A stretch of 64,000 nucleotides of DNA from the NCBI RefSeq assembly GCF_001426435.1, contig NZ_LMER01000019.1:106382-170381 (forward strand), given 5' to 3'. The translations under genes were made by a program, and so were the position numbers. This stretch comes from Angustibacter sp. Root456. Lineage in GTDB: Bacteria > Actinomycetota > Actinomycetes > Actinomycetales > Angustibacteraceae. Positions 17,154 to 30,085 of this stretch are shown here, in pieces (within the stretch, counting starts at the first letter, position 1; each line of letters opens with the position of its first letter). The notes under the pieces are model-generated. The model was given only the letters and a program-made list of their open reading frames with translations, was not told the DNA's origin and ran no database searches.

Positions 17154-18325
17154 GTGCCGATCGTGCTCGAGGACGCCCTCGCCCAGCTCCGCCCCCTGCT
17201 GCTCGACCCCGAGCGGCTGCTGCGCGCGGTGGCGGCCGGACGACGGCGCACGGGCACGCCCTCGGTAGCCCGCGCCGAGCTGCGCCCGGTCGACCTGAAG
17301 CAGGGCCGGCACCTGCAGGTCGTCACCCACGACGGCCGGCAGGCCACCACGCGCAACACGCCGTACGGCGCGGCCGGCGCCACCGTCGACGCGCTGCTCG
17401 CCGAGCCGTTCGGCAACTGGCACGTCGAGACGGTCGACGAGACCCTGCAGCTGCGCGTGACCAAGAAGGGTGCGGCCCAGGTGCACCGCACGGCCACCAG
17501 CCGCCGCGACGTCGCCGTGCGCTCGCACGACCGCACGCGCCAGCACCTGCTCGCCCCTGATGACCCGCTCTTCGCCGCCCTCGGCGCCGACGCCGACAAG
17601 CGCCGCCAGGTCGACGCGTTCCTGCGCCTGCTCGAGCCCACGCTCAAGCGCCTGCCCGACGACGGCCCGCTGCGCGTCGTCGACCTCGGCTGCGGGAACG
17701 CCTACCTCACCTTCGCCGCGCACCGCCTCATCAGCGAGCGGCGCGGCGACGTACGCACGGTCGGGGTCGACGTCCGGCCCGACATGGTGGCGCGCAACAG
17801 CGAGCTCGCGGTGTCCCTCGGGCTGGACGGGCTGTCGTTCGAGGCCGGCACCATCGCCGAGGCGTCGCCGTTCGCGGACGACGAGCCGCCGCACCTCGTC
17901 CTGGCCCTGCACGCGTGCGACACCGCCACCGACGAGGCGCTCGCGCGTGCGGTGCGCTGGGGCTCGCCCGTCGTGCTCGCCGCCCCGTGCTGCCACCACG
18001 ACGTGCAGCGCCAGATCCAGGAGGGGCCAGGCGCACCGCTGCCCTACACCGCCCTGACCCGCCACCCGATCCTGCGCGAGCGGTACGCCGACGTCCTCAC
18101 CGACGCGCTGCGGGCGCTGGTGCTGCGCATGCTCGGCTACAAGGTCGACGTCGTCGAGTTCGTCGACTCCCGCCACACCCCGCGCAACGCGATGGTGCGG
18201 GCGGTGTGGTCGGGCGGTGCGCCGCGTCCGGCGTCGGCGGCGGAGTACCGCGCCCTCACCGCGGACTGGAACGTCCACCCCGCGCTCGCGCGCATGCTCG
18301 ACGACGAGGTCGCCCGGGCGCTCGC

Positions 18326-18329
<4 letters not shown>
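17154..18329 (+). CDS. class I SAM-dependent methyltransferase
   Basis: A 391-residue soluble protein. The Rossmann methyltransferase core begins near residue 165 with motif I VVDLGCGNAYLTFAAH, followed by VGVDVRPD (acidic loop) and LVLALHACDTATDEAL (motif IV region). The later APCCHHD block and the DSRHTPRNAM stretch place it in the METTL25/RRNAD1-like group (Methyltransf_32), whose substrates are largely unknown. The N-terminal 150 residues may be the target-recognition part. GTG 17154 lies 6 bases after GAGAAT, a possible leaderless -10; a second signal GGGGGA is too close to act as a ribosome site. It is divergent from the repressor-MFS operon across the repeat array and overlaps the next gene by 4 bp. 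Confidence 0.8.
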
Positions 18330-21630
<3,301 letters not shown>

Positions 21631-21698
21631 GACGCTCCTCTCTCGTCGTCGAGTCGCCCGCCATTGTGCACGCACCCACGAACCCGCCAGCGGGGGCC

Positions 21699-21704
21699 TA
21701 GGCT
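21699..21704 (+). promoter_or_regulatory. -10 box for leaderless pdxH mRNA
   Basis: TAGGCT with a 7-base gap to GTG 21712. No Shine-Dalgarno sequence is present. It fixes the start of pdxH. Confidence 0.55.
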
Positions 21705-21711
21705 CGGCGGC

Positions 21712-22431
21712 GTGAGCGAGCAGCGGCCCGTCGACTCGGTGGTCAAGCCCGTGGTCGACCCCACGGCACGGATGGACTACTCCGGTGACCTCATCGGCGA
21801 TCTTGATGAGGCCGGCGGCCCCGGCGCGCCGCTCAGCTGGATCGAGCGGTGGTACGCCGACGCGCAGGCGGACCCGCGCGTCGCCGAGCCGGGCGCGATG
21901 GTCGTCGCCACCGTCGACGCCGACGGGCTGCCCGACGCGCGCAGCGTCCTGCTCAAGGGCCTGTCGCCGGACGGCCTCACCTTCTACACCAACACGCGGT
22001 CGGCGAAGGGTCACCAGCTCGCGCACCAGCCGTACGCGGCCCTCGTGCTGCTGTGGCACCCCATGTTCCGCCAGGTCCGGGTGCGCGGGCCGGTGACGCC
22101 GACGTCCGCCGAGGACGCCGCGGCGTACTTCGCCGCCCGTCCGCGCGGCTCGCAGGTGGCCACGCGGGCCTCGCGGCAGTCGCAGCCGATCGGCTCGCGC
22201 GCCGAGCTCGAGGCCAAGGTGGCGGCCGAGGAGGCGCGCTGGCCCGACACCGGCTCGCCGGACGACGTCCCCGCGCCGTCGACGTGGGGCGGCTACCTCG
22301 TGCGCCCGGACGTCGTCGAGCTGTGGGTCGGTCAGCGCTCGCGGCTGCACGACCGGCTGGTCTTCCGGCGGGCCGGCGACGGCGGCCTGGACGACGCGTC
22401 GTCCTGGCGCACGGAGCGCCTGCAGCCGTAG
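21712..22431 (+). CDS. pdxH: pyridoxamine 5'-phosphate oxidase
   Basis: A 239-residue FMN enzyme oxidising pyridoxine or pyridoxamine 5'-phosphate to PLP. Typical blocks are MVVATVDADGLPDARSVLLK and GLTFYTNTRSAKGHQL (FMN phosphate contacts), RGSQVATRASRQSQPI in the middle, and the C-terminal LHDRLVFRR and RLQP with substrate-binding His and Arg. The N-terminal MDYSGDLIGD segment is also family-typical. Divergence from citrate synthase and proximity to serC recur in actinobacteria. Confidence 0.93.
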   Translation: MSEQRPVDSVVKPVVDPTARMDYSGDLIGDLDEAGGPGAPLSWIERWYADAQADPRVAEPGAMVVATVDADGLPDARSVLLKGLSPDGLTFYTNTRSAKGHQLAHQPYAALVLLWHPMFRQVRVRGPVTPTSAEDAAAYFAARPRGSQVATRASRQSQPIGSRAELEAKVAAEEARWPDTGSPDDVPAPSTWGGYLVRPDVVELWVGQRSRLHDRLVFRRAGDGGLDDASSWRTERLQP

Positions 22432-22458
22432 GAGACCCAGAGGAGCGGGAGGTGCGCG

Positions 22459-25400
22459 GTGCTCGACGTCGTCCTGCTGGGCGGTCAGCGGATCGACCGC
22501 GGTGCCCCGGGCACTGAGGAGGCTCTGGCGACCCGCACCGCGCTGCTGCTGGCCTACCTCGCGCTGCACGGTGGCGCGCCGCAGCCGCGCACGCACCTCG
22601 CGGCGCTGTTCTGGCCCGACTCCGAAGAGGCCCAGGCGCGCACGAACCTGCGCCGAGAGCTGCACCACCTGCGCGCCGTCCTGGGCGACGACGAGTCCCT
22701 CGTCGCCGGACCCACGGCCCTGTGCTGGCGCGACCGTCCCACCTGCCGGGTCGACGTCCGGGTGCTGCTGGGCGAGGCGGCCGCGGCGGCGCGCGCCAGC
22801 CGTGACGGAGACCGTGACGGGCTCGTGCGGCACGCCGACCTGGCCCTCGCGGCGTACGCCGGGCCGCTGCTGCCCGGAGCCCTCGACGACTGGGTGCTGG
22901 CCGAGCGAGAGGCGCTGCAGCGCCAGTGCGTCGACCTGTGCGACCTGTTGGCGCAGACGCACGCCCAGGTGGGCGACCTGGCGCGGGCCCTTCCGCTCGC
23001 CCGCAGGCGGGTGCAGCTCGAGCCGCTCGAGGAGGGCGGCTACCTGCAGCTGATCCAGCTGCAGGCCGCGGCCGGCGACCGGTCGGCTGCGCTGGCGACG
23101 TACCACCGGTGCGTGTCGGTGCTCGAGCGTGAGCTCGGGATCGGTCCGGGGTCGGCGGTCGTGGCCGCGGCTGCGGCGCTGCACCGCGAGCGGCCCGGGG
23201 GCACGCAGAGCACCGCGCAGCGGCCGCAGGGACGACGCCCGTCGGTCGCCGAGGCTCCGCTCGTGGGCCGGGCCGAGCAGGTGCGCCAGCTCGGGCAGCG
23301 CTGGGACGACGCCCGCCACCGTCCCGGCGCCGTCACCGTCATCAGCGGCGAGGCAGGCGTCGGCAAGACCCGGCTGGCGCTCGAGGTGGCTCGCCGCGTC
23401 CGCGACGGCGGCGGTGCCGTGGCCGTGGCGAGGTGCTTCGCCCGGTCGGGGCGTCCGCCGCTGGCGCCGGTGGCCGAGTGGCTGGCCGCCCCCGACCTGC
23501 GGGCGGCGCTCTCGTCGGCGGACGTGGCGGCGCGGCGTGAGGTCGCCCGGCTGGTCCCCCCGGACCCCGAAGGTCTGGGCGAGCTTGCCTCGCAGGACGT
23601 CGACACGCTCTCGGCCGGCGTCCTCGGCCGCGGCGAGGGGTGGCGCCGCCGCCGGTTCTACGACGGGCTGGCCCAGGTCGTCCTCGGCGCCGGGCGCCCC
23701 ACGCTGCTGGTGCTCGAGGACCTGCAGTGGTGCGACGTCGAGACCCTCAGCTGGCTCACGTTCCTGGTGCAGCGGGCCGCCCGCACACCCGGCCTGGCGC
23801 TGCACCTGCTCGTCACCGTGCGGCCGCGCGAGCTGGCCGGCCAGGGCGAGCACTCGGCGTGGGTCGCGGAGCTGCGGGCCGACGGCAGCGCGGAGGTCGT
23901 CGACCTCGCACCCCTGGACGTGCCGCAGGTGGCCCGGCTGGGCAGCCACCTGACCGGTCGCGAGCTGACGGCGAGCCAGGCCGCGGAGCTGCACGCCGCC
24001 ACCGGCGGCTTCCCCCTCCACGTCGTCGAGGCCGCGCGGTCGGGGGTCGGTGGGCCGCCGATGCCCCGGCCGCGCACCGCGTCCGATCCCGGCCGGGACG
24101 CTTTGGGCGGCGTCCTGCGCCGCCGACTCGGTGAGGCCTCCGCCGTCGCCCGCGAGGTCGCGGGGCTGGCTGCGTGCGTGGGCCGAGACTTCGACCTCGA
24201 GCTCCTGATCGGTGCGAGCGACCACGAGGCCGACGTCGTCGTCGACGCGGTCGACGAGCTGTGGCACCGGCGGATCCTCGTCGAGATCGCCGGCGGATAC
24301 GACTTCTCCCACGACCTGCTGCGTGAAGAGGCCTACGCGCTGGTGTCGCCGCCGCGACGGTGGCTGATGCACCGGCGCCTCGCGCAGAGCCTGGAGCTGG
24401 CGCACTCCGGGCGGCTGGACGACGTCGCCGTCCAGCTGGCCGACCTGTACGAGCGGGGGAGCCGGCCGGAGCGAGCCATCGAGCACTACGTGACGGCGGC
24501 CCAGCGGTCGGTGGGGTTGATGGCGATGCGCGACGCCGTCGCCCACTACGGCAGCGCGCGGCGACTGCTGCGCACCCTCCCGGAGGGTCCGGTGCGCGAC
24601 GCCCGCGAGCTCGACCTGCTCTTCGCCATGAGCGAGCCACTGAACGTCGCGTACGGCTACGCCGCGCCGCCACTGGTCGAGAACTCCGAGCGGCTCGTCG
24701 AGCTCGCCGAGCGGCTCGGCCGGCGGCGCACGCTCATCGCCTCGGTGGTGGGCCTGTGGGGGTCACGGTTCGTGCAGGGACGGCACGGCGAAGCGCTGCG
24801 GCTCGCGACGTGGGCGGTCGACCTGGCCGAGGACGAGCCGGATCTGGCGACCCAGGGTCGCTTCGCGCTGGGTGGCTCGGTGGCGACCGCCGGTCGGTCT
24901 CGGGAGGCGGTAGCCCATCTGGACCGCACGTGGGACGACGACCCCGACCTGGTCTCGACCGTCGTGGGGACGCGGCCACGGGTCCACGCGCGCGCCTGGT
25001 CGGCCCATCCCTGCTGGCTGCTCGGCGACACCGCCGGGGCGCTCGAGCGGCGCGACGACGCCGTGCGCGAGGCGCGGCGCGGAGGGCGGCCCTACGACGT
25101 GGTGGTGGCGCTCGCGTACGCCGCGGTCACCGACCAGCTGCTCGGCGACGTCGACCGGCTGACGGCCACGGCGAACGAGCTCACCGAGCTGTGCCGTCGC
25201 CACGAGGTCGCCTACTACCGCGAGTGGGCGCTCGTGACGGGCGGATGGGCGCGCGGCGGCCCTGAGGGCGTTGCGGCCATGGAGGACGCCATCCGCCGGC
25301 TGCAGCACCAGGGAGCCCTGGCCCGGATGCCCTTCTGGCTCTCGCTGCTCGCTGAAGGACGGGCGGGGGTCGGCGACGACGGTGGGGCTCGGGCGGCGCT

Positions 25401-25662
25401 CGACGCCGCTCAGGCCGCGGCCGCGTCGCGCCAGGAGCTGTGGTGGCTGCCGGAGGTGCTGCGCCGGCGCTCTGCGCTGCTGCCGGGTTCGCGGCCCGTC
25501 GAGGCGCTGCGCGAGGTCGAGCGCCTCGCCACGGCCCACGGGAGCCTGGCGGTGCTGCAGCGGTGCCGCGCCGACCTGGCGGCGCGCGGCGAGGGCCCGA
25601 ACACCGGCCCGAACGCCGGCCCGAACGCCGATGCGAACGCTGAGGGAACGCTGCGTTCCTAG
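22459..25662 (+). CDS. SARP/BTAD-type large ATP-binding transcriptional regulator
   Basis: A 1067-residue regulator. Residues 1-95 are a truncated OmpR-like winged helix as in BTAD proteins (RTALLLAYLALHGG, LFWPDSEEAQARTNLRRELH), residues 100-240 a bacterial transcriptional-activator (tetratricopeptide) domain, residues 270-560 an AAA/STAND ATPase with Walker A GEAGVGKT (297-304) and Walker B LLVLEDLQW (416-424), and residues 600-1045 TPR-like helical repeats. The last 20 residues are Gly-Pro-Asn repeats encoded by 12-bp tandem repeats. Such proteins activate nearby genes when ATP and a ligand are bound. The flavin oxidase starting 52 bases downstream is the likely target or operon partner. 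GTG 22459 has GGGAGG upstream. Confidence 0.85.
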   Translation: MLDVVLLGGQRIDRGAPGTEEALATRTALLLAYLALHGGAPQPRTHLAALFWPDSEEAQARTNLRRELHHLRAVLGDDESLVAGPTALCWRDRPTCRVDVRVLLGEAAAAARASRDGDRDGLVRHADLALAAYAGPLLPGALDDWVLAEREALQRQCVDLCDLLAQTHAQVGDLARALPLARRRVQLEPLEEGGYLQLIQLQAAAGDRSAALATYHRCVSVLERELGIGPGSAVVAAAAALHRERPGGTQSTAQRPQGRRPSVAEAPLVGRAEQVRQLGQRWDDARHRPGAVTVISGEAGVGKTRLALEVARRVRDGGGAVAVARCFARSGRPPLAPVAEWLAAPDLRAALSSADVAARREVARLVPPDPEGLGELASQDVDTLSAGVLGRGEGWRRRRFYDGLAQVVLGAGRPTLLVLEDLQWCDVETLSWLTFLVQRAARTPGLALHLLVTVRPRELAGQGEHSAWVAELRADGSAEVVDLAPLDVPQVARLGSHLTGRELTASQAAELHAATGGFPLHVVEAARSGVGGPPMPRPRTASDPGRDALGGVLRRRLGEASAVAREVAGLAACVGRDFDLELLIGASDHEADVVVDAVDELWHRRILVEIAGGYDFSHDLLREEAYALVSPPRRWLMHRRLAQSLELAHSGRLDDVAVQLADLYERGSRPERAIEHYVTAAQRSVGLMAMRDAVAHYGSARRLLRTLPEGPVRDARELDLLFAMSEPLNVAYGYAAPPLVENSERLVELAERLGRRRTLIASVVGLWGSRFVQGRHGEALRLATWAVDLAEDEPDLATQGRFALGGSVATAGRSREAVAHLDRTWDDDPDLVSTVVGTRPRVHARAWSAHPCWLLGDTAGALERRDDAVREARRGGRPYDVVVALAYAAVTDQLLGDVDRLTATANELTELCRRHEVAYYREWALVTGGWARGGPEGVAAMEDAIRRLQHQGALARMPFWLSLLAEGRAGVGDDGGARAALDAAQAAAASRQELWWLPEVLRRRSALLPGSRPVEALREVERLATAHGSLAVLQRCRADLAARGEGPNTGPNAGPNADANAEGTLRS
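25594..25641 (+). repeat. 12-bp tandem repeat encoding Gly-Pro-Asn-Ala
   Basis: Three nearly identical 12-base units (GGCCCGAACRCC) at 25594-25605, 25606-25617 and 25618-25629 and a diverged fourth unit encode the C-terminal tail of the SARP regulator. This is an in-frame microsatellite prone to length change. Confidence 0.8.
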
Positions 25663-25713
25663 CGTCCTCGAGCGAAGCACCCGGACCCACCGGGTGGACG
25701 CGGGAGGACCACC

Positions 25714-27162
25714 ATGAGCACTCACCCGACAGGTACCGTCGCGGCCGGCATCGGTCGTCAGCGAACCCCCGGCGAGGCCACTCAGGCGGTGCTGGACGAC
25801 CTGGCCCAGCACCTCACCGGCGCGCTCGTGCGCCCCTCCGACGCGGGCTACGACGCGGCCCGGGCCGTGTACAACGCGATGATCGACCGGCGTCCGGCGG
25901 CCATCGCGCGCTGCGCCTCGGTCGAGGACGTCGTCGCGTGCGTGCGCTGCGCTCGTGACCACCACGACCTCGACCTGGCCGTGCGTGGTGGCGGCCACAA
26001 CGCCGCCGGGCTCGGCGTGGCGGACGGCGCCCTCGTCGTCGACCTCGCGGACCTGCGCGAGGTGACGGTGGACGCCGAGGCAGGTGTCGTGCACGTCGGC
26101 GGAGGGTGCACCTGGCACGACGTCGACGCCGCGACCTTCGAGGACGGCATCGCGGTGCCGTGCGGGTTCCTGTCGAGCACCGGAGTCGGCGGTCTGACGC
26201 TGGGCGGCGGTGTCGGCTACCTGACGCGTCGCTTCGGGATGACGGTCGACAACCTGCTCGCGGCGCAGGTGGTGCTGGCGGACGGGTCGGTCGTAACGGC
26301 CGACGCGCAGTCGCACCCGGACCTGTTCTGGGCGCTGCGCGGCGGCGGCGGCAACTTCGGCGTCGTCACGCGGTTCACGTTCCGCGCGCACGCGATCGGC
26401 GACCACGGCACGGTGGTGGGTGGGCCGGTGCTGTACGCGCTCGAGGACGCCGGCGACGTCCTGCGCTGGTACCGCGACCTGCTGCCGACGTTGCCCGAGG
26501 AGCTGAGCGGGTGGTTCGCCCTGCTCACGATCCCGCCGGCGCCGCCGTTCCCGGAGGAGCTGCACGGGCGCAAGGCCGCCGGCATCGTCTGGTGCTACAC
26601 CGGCGACCCGGCGCGCGCCGACGAGGTGCTGGCGCCGGTGCGGGAGTTCGGCTCGCCGCTGCTGGTGGGCGTGCAGCCGATGCCGTTCCCCGCGCTGCAG
26701 AGCGCCTTCGACGCCCTCTACCCCGCGGGCCTGCAGTGGTACTGGCGCGCCGACGTCTACGAGCACGTCAGCGACGAGGCCGTCGCGGTCCACGAGCGGT
26801 ACGGCGCCGAGCTCCCGACCGGGCACTCCACGATGCACCTGTACCCGATCGACGGTGCGGCCACGCGCGTGGCGGCCGACGCGACGGCGTTCCCCTACCG
26901 CCGCGGCGGGTGGGCCGGGGTCATCGTCGGCGTCGACCCCGACCCGGCGAACGCCCCAGCGATCACCAGCTGGGCGAAGGCGTACTGGGAGCAGCTTCAC
27001 CCGACGTCCGCCGGGGGCGCCTACGTCAACTTCCTGCAGGACGAGGGGGCCGAGCGGGTGCGGGCGGCCTACGGGCCGAACTACGACCGGCTGCGGCAGG
27101 TCAAGCGGGCCTACGACCCGACGAACCTGTTCCACGTCAACCAGAACATCCCGCCCGCCTGA
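25714..27162 (+). CDS. FAD-binding oxidoreductase of the BBE type
   Basis: A 482-residue vanillyl-alcohol-oxidase/berberine-bridge-type flavoprotein. The PCMH FAD domain covers about residues 55-230, with the histidine that forms the 8-alpha-histidyl-FAD bond in RGGGHNAAG (H95), STGVGGLTLGGG, and FWALRGGGGNFGVVT. The C-terminal BBE motif includes YGPNYDRLRQVKRAYDP and NLFHVNQNI. A Cys (C150 in VPCGFL) lies in the region used for a second covalent bond in bicovalent members, but its surroundings differ from the usual motif. There is no signal peptide, so it is cytosolic. Substrates in this family are alcohols, sugars or alkaloid-like compounds; none can be chosen here. ATG follows GGGAGGACCACC. 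It is probably controlled by the adjacent SARP regulator. Confidence 0.85.
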   Translation: MSTHPTGTVAAGIGRQRTPGEATQAVLDDLAQHLTGALVRPSDAGYDAARAVYNAMIDRRPAAIARCASVEDVVACVRCARDHHDLDLAVRGGGHNAAGLGVADGALVVDLADLREVTVDAEAGVVHVGGGCTWHDVDAATFEDGIAVPCGFLSSTGVGGLTLGGGVGYLTRRFGMTVDNLLAAQVVLADGSVVTADAQSHPDLFWALRGGGGNFGVVTRFTFRAHAIGDHGTVVGGPVLYALEDAGDVLRWYRDLLPTLPEELSGWFALLTIPPAPPFPEELHGRKAAGIVWCYTGDPARADEVLAPVREFGSPLLVGVQPMPFPALQSAFDALYPAGLQWYWRADVYEHVSDEAVAVHERYGAELPTGHSTMHLYPIDGAATRVAADATAFPYRRGGWAGVIVGVDPDPANAPAITSWAKAYWEQLHPTSAGGAYVNFLQDEGAERVRAAYGPNYDRLRQVKRAYDPTNLFHVNQNIPPA

Positions 27163-27166
27163 GTGA

Positions 27167-27234
27167 CCGGCAAATTCTTGGGAATTCGTACGCCTGGGGC
27201 GGGCCAGGCGTACGAATTCCGGGGATTTTGCCGG
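27167..27234. terminator. long intergenic hairpin
   Basis: A perfect 17-bp inverted repeat (27181-27197 with 27204-27220, 6-base loop GGCGGG) is enclosed by a second 8-bp pair CCGGCAAA/TTTGCCGG (27167-27174, 27227-27234). It begins 4 bases after the oxidase stop. As RNA this is a very stable stem and probably ends the SARP-oxidase transcript; without a T-run it could also be an extragenic palindrome. Confidence 0.65.
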
Positions 27235-27275
27235 AAGCGGCGGCGTCCGGATGGCGGGACTACGCCCGAGTAGGT

Positions 27276-27319
27276 TTGGCACCCCGATCACGGACCTCGA
27301 TAGCGTGACCTGAGTCACA
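27276..27319 (+). promoter_or_regulatory. edd promoter region with CRP/GlxR-like palindrome
   Basis: TTGGCA (27276-27281) and TAGCGT (27301-27306) form a possible promoter, although the 19-base spacer is long. CGTGA-CCTGAG-TCACA (27304-27319) matches the CRP-type consensus GTGA-N6-TCAC exactly and sits over the likely transcription start, a repressing position. The remaining leader to ATG 27390 shows no other motif. Confidence 0.5.
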
Positions 27320-27389
27320 CCCATCGCGGACGCCAGCGTCGTCGTCCGTGGCCCGCCGCATCTCGGCCGGCCACGACGACAGGAGCCTG

Positions 27390-29270
27390 ATGGCACGCGT
27401 CACCCCGCTGCACCGTGTGGTCCACGACGTCACCGAACGCATCGTCGAGCGCAGCGCGCCGCAGCGCTCGGCCTACCTCGCACAGCTCGCCGCGGCGCGC
27501 GCCCACGGGCGCCCGCGGTCGGCGCTGGGCTGCAGCAACCTCGCCCACGCCGTCGCGGCGTGCGGTGCGAGCGAGCGCGCGGCGCTGTCCGGCGACGAGG
27601 CCGCGAGCATCGCGATCGTCACGGCCTACAACGACATGCTCTCGGCCCACGCGCCGTACGAGACCTACCCGCGCGACATCAAGGCGGCCGCCACGGACGT
27701 CGGAGCCGTCGCCCGCGTGGCCGGTGGCGTGCCGGCGATGTGCGACGGCGTCACCCAGGGACGCCCGGGCATGGAGCTCAGCCTCTTCAGCCGTGACGTC
27801 ATCGCCATGGCCACGGCGATCGCGTTGTCGCACGACGTCTTCGACGCTGCGCTGATGCTCGGTGTCTGCGACAAGATCGTGCCCGGCATGGTGGCCGGGG
27901 CGCTGGCCTTCGGTCACCTGCCGACCGCCTTCGTGCCCGCAGGACCCATGGCGAGCGGGCTCCCGAATGCCGAGAAGGCCGCGGTACGCCGGGCCGCGGC
28001 CGAAGGCACGGTGGGTCGCACCGAGCTGCTGGCGGCGGAGGTGGCGTCGTACCACTCGCCCGGCACGTGCACCTTCTACGGCACCGCGAACTCCAACCAG
28101 CTGCTCATGGACGTCATGGGCCTGCACCTGCCCGGCGCCGCCTTCATCTCGCCCGATGACCCCCTGCGCGCGGCGCTCACTTCCGCTGCCACGCAACGGG
28201 TTGCGCAGATCGCAGCCAGCGACGCGCCGTACGGCATCGGCGAGGTCGTGGACGAGCGCGTCGTGGTCAACGGCGCGGTCGCGCTGCTGGCCACCGGCGG
28301 CTCGACCAACCACACGATCCACCTCGTTGCGATGGCGGCGGCGGCCGGTATCGAGCTGACGTGGGAGGACCTCGACGACCTCTCGCGCGTGATCCCGCTG
28401 TGCACGCGGCTCTACCCGAGCGGCACGGCGGACGTGAACCACTTCCACGCCGCGGGTGGCACGCCGTTCCTCGTCGGCACGCTGCTCGACGCGGGGCTGC
28501 TGCACCCCGACGTGCGCACCCTCGCCGGTGACGGTCTGCAGCGCTACCGCCGAACGCCGTGGCTGGACGACGCCGGCGACCTGCGGTGGGACGACGCGCC
28601 GTCCGTGAGCGGTGACCTCGACGTGCTGCGCCCGGCGTCCGCGCCGTTCGCCCCGGACGGCGGCCTGCGGGTGCTGCGCGGGTCGCTCGGTCACGCGGTG
28701 GTCAAGGTGTCGGCGGTGGCGCCCGAGCACCGCGTGGTGGAGGCGCCGGTGCGGGTCTTCTCCGACCAGACCGCTGTGCTGGAGGCGTTCTCGCGCCGCG
28801 AGCTCGACCGCGACGTCGTCGTCGTGGTGCGCGAGCAGGGGCCTTCGGCCAACGGCATGCCCGAGCTGCACCAGCTGACGCCGTCGCTGACGGTGCTGCA
28901 GCGGCGCGGCTTCCGCGTGGCGCTCGTGACCGACGGGCGGATGTCGGGGGCGTCCGGCGCGGTGCCCGCTGCGATCCACGTGACGCCGGAGTCCGTGCAC
29001 GGTGGGCCGATCGCGCGGCTGCGCGACGGTGACGTCGTGCGGCTCGACTGCACCACCGGGCAGCTCGACGTCCTGGTCGACGCCGACGAGCTGGCCGCCC
29101 GTGAGCCGGCTGACGCGACGGGGGGGAGTGAGCGCGGTACGGGACGTGAGCTGTTCGGTGTGATGCGAGGGAACGTCGGGCCGGCCGATCGAGGGGCGCA
29201 CGTGTTCGGAACGCCACCCTCTGCAGTGGTTGCACCGCAGGCGGTTCCGGCCTTCGGGAGCGCCTCGTGA
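27390..29270 (+). CDS. edd: 6-phosphogluconate dehydratase
   Basis: A 626-residue iron-sulfur dehydratase of the IlvD/Edd family, converting 6-phosphogluconate to 2-keto-3-deoxy-6-phosphogluconate, the first dedicated step of the Entner-Doudoroff pathway. Recognised blocks are [20 protein letters not shown] and [10 protein letters not shown] (cluster cysteines), [16 protein letters not shown] (third Cys), [11 protein letters not shown] and [11 protein letters not shown]. Edd proteins are usually near 600 residues, slightly longer than IlvD. The start ATG 27390 follows AGGAG with a short spacer. It overlaps eda by 4 bp. Confidence 0.93.
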   Translation: MARVTPLHRVVHDVTERIVERSAPQRSAYLAQLAAARAHGRPRSALGCSNLAHAVAACGASERAALSGDEAASIAIVTAYNDMLSAHAPYETYPRDIKAAATDVGAVARVAGGVPAMCDGVTQGRPGMELSLFSRDVIAMATAIALSHDVFDAALMLGVCDKIVPGMVAGALAFGHLPTAFVPAGPMASGLPNAEKAAVRRAAAEGTVGRTELLAAEVASYHSPGTCTFYGTANSNQLLMDVMGLHLPGAAFISPDDPLRAALTSAATQRVAQIAASDAPYGIGEVVDERVVVNGAVALLATGGSTNHTIHLVAMAAAAGIELTWEDLDDLSRVIPLCTRLYPSGTADVNHFHAAGGTPFLVGTLLDAGLLHPDVRTLAGDGLQRYRRTPWLDDAGDLRWDDAPSVSGDLDVLRPASAPFAPDGGLRVLRGSLGHAVVKVSAVAPEHRVVEAPVRVFSDQTAVLEAFSRRELDRDVVVVVREQGPSANGMPELHQLTPSLTVLQRRGFRVALVTDGRMSGASGAVPAAIHVTPESVHGGPIARLRDGDVVRLDCTTGQLDVLVDADELAAREPADATGGSERGTGRELFGVMRGNVGPADRGAHVFGTPPSAVVAPQAVPAFGSAS

Positions 29271-29914
29271 GCGCGCCGACGGTGGGTCCCGTGACCGTCG
29301 ACGACGTCATGACCACGTCGCCGGTCGTGCCGGTGGTGGTGATCGAGGACGTCGCCGACGCCGTCCCCCTGGCGGGCGCTCTGCTGCGTGGCGGTGTGGG
29401 TGTCATCGAGATCACTCTGCGCACGCCGGCCGGACTGGAGGCCATCCGGCGCGTGGCCGCCGAGGTGCCCGACATGCTCGTGGGAGCAGGCACGGTGGTC
29501 ACCGCTGACCAGGTGACGGCGTCCGTCGAGGCGGGGGCGTCGTTCCTCGTCACCCCGGGCTCGCCGCCGCGCCTGCTCGACGCGGCGCTCGGGGCCGGCG
29601 TCCCGCTGCTGGCCGGTGCGGGCACCGTCACCGAGATGATGACGCTCGCCGAGCGCGGCCTGACGGCGATGAAGTTCTTCCCCGCTGAGCCGAGCGGTGG
29701 CCGCGACTACCTGGCTGCTGTCGCCGGGCCGTTGCCGCACCTGCGGTTCTGCCCGACGGGCGGGATCACCCCGACCAGCGCACCGACGTACCTCGCGCTG
29801 CCGAGCGTGCCGTGCGTCGGCGGGTCGTGGCTCACGCCGAAGGACGCCGTGCGCGAAGGGCGCTGGGACGTCGTCGAGGGCCTCGCCCGCCAGGCCGCCG
29901 CGCTGCGTCCCTGA
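29267..29914 (+). CDS. eda: KDPG aldolase
   Basis: A 215-residue class I aldolase splitting 2-keto-3-deoxy-6-phosphogluconate into pyruvate and glyceraldehyde 3-phosphate. Key residues are E48 in IEITLRT and the Schiff-base lysine K136 in [22 protein letters not shown] forms the phosphate-binding loop. Start GTG 29267 overlaps the edd stop, so both are made from one mRNA in fixed ratio. With edd it provides a complete Entner-Doudoroff branch. No glucose-6-phosphate dehydrogenase or gluconate kinase gene is in the window. Confidence 0.93.
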   Translation: MSAPTVGPVTVDDVMTTSPVVPVVVIEDVADAVPLAGALLRGGVGVIEITLRTPAGLEAIRRVAAEVPDMLVGAGTVVTADQVTASVEAGASFLVTPGSPPRLLDAALGAGVPLLAGAGTVTEMMTLAERGLTAMKFFPAEPSGGRDYLAAVAGPLPHLRFCPTGGITPTSAPTYLALPSVPCVGGSWLTPKDAVREGRWDVVEGLARQAAALRP

Positions 29915-29928
29915 CGCGGGCAGGTGAA

Positions 29929-29991
29929 GGCCCGCAGGCTGCCCCTCGGTGAGGGACCGCCGCGCTGGACGAGGCGCGGCTCCTGCGGGCC
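29929..29991 (-). ncRNA. predicted three-way-junction RNA element
   Basis: A perfect 10-bp closing stem (29929-29938 with 29982-29991, GGCCCGCAGG/CCTGCGGGCC) encloses two hairpins: 29943-29947 with 29951-29955 (5 bp, 3-base loop) and 29960-29965 with 29974-29979 (6 bp, 8-base loop). A further hairpin lies at 30025-30038. The strand is inferred from the strong promoter at 30157-30185 reading leftward. The inverse orientation, as the 3' end of the eda transcript, is possible. I do not recognise a known RNA family. Confidence 0.45.
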
Positions 29992-30085
29992 AACGGTGAC
30001 TGCCTGGATCTCGCTGGCCACGGCGTCCCCGAGGGGACCGTTCGCGGTCGTGGGATCGAAGGAGCCCGTCCGACTTCGACGGCGG

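Noticed and set aside
25594-25641. CRISPR-like or regulatory repeat
   Set aside because: The 12-base units are contiguous, in frame and encode Gly-Pro-Asn-Ala; it is a coding microsatellite.
24763-27396. An 877-codon leftward open frame opposite the SARP and oxidase genes
   Set aside because: The translation is low-complexity and shows no family motif, while the opposite strand has two well-supported genes.
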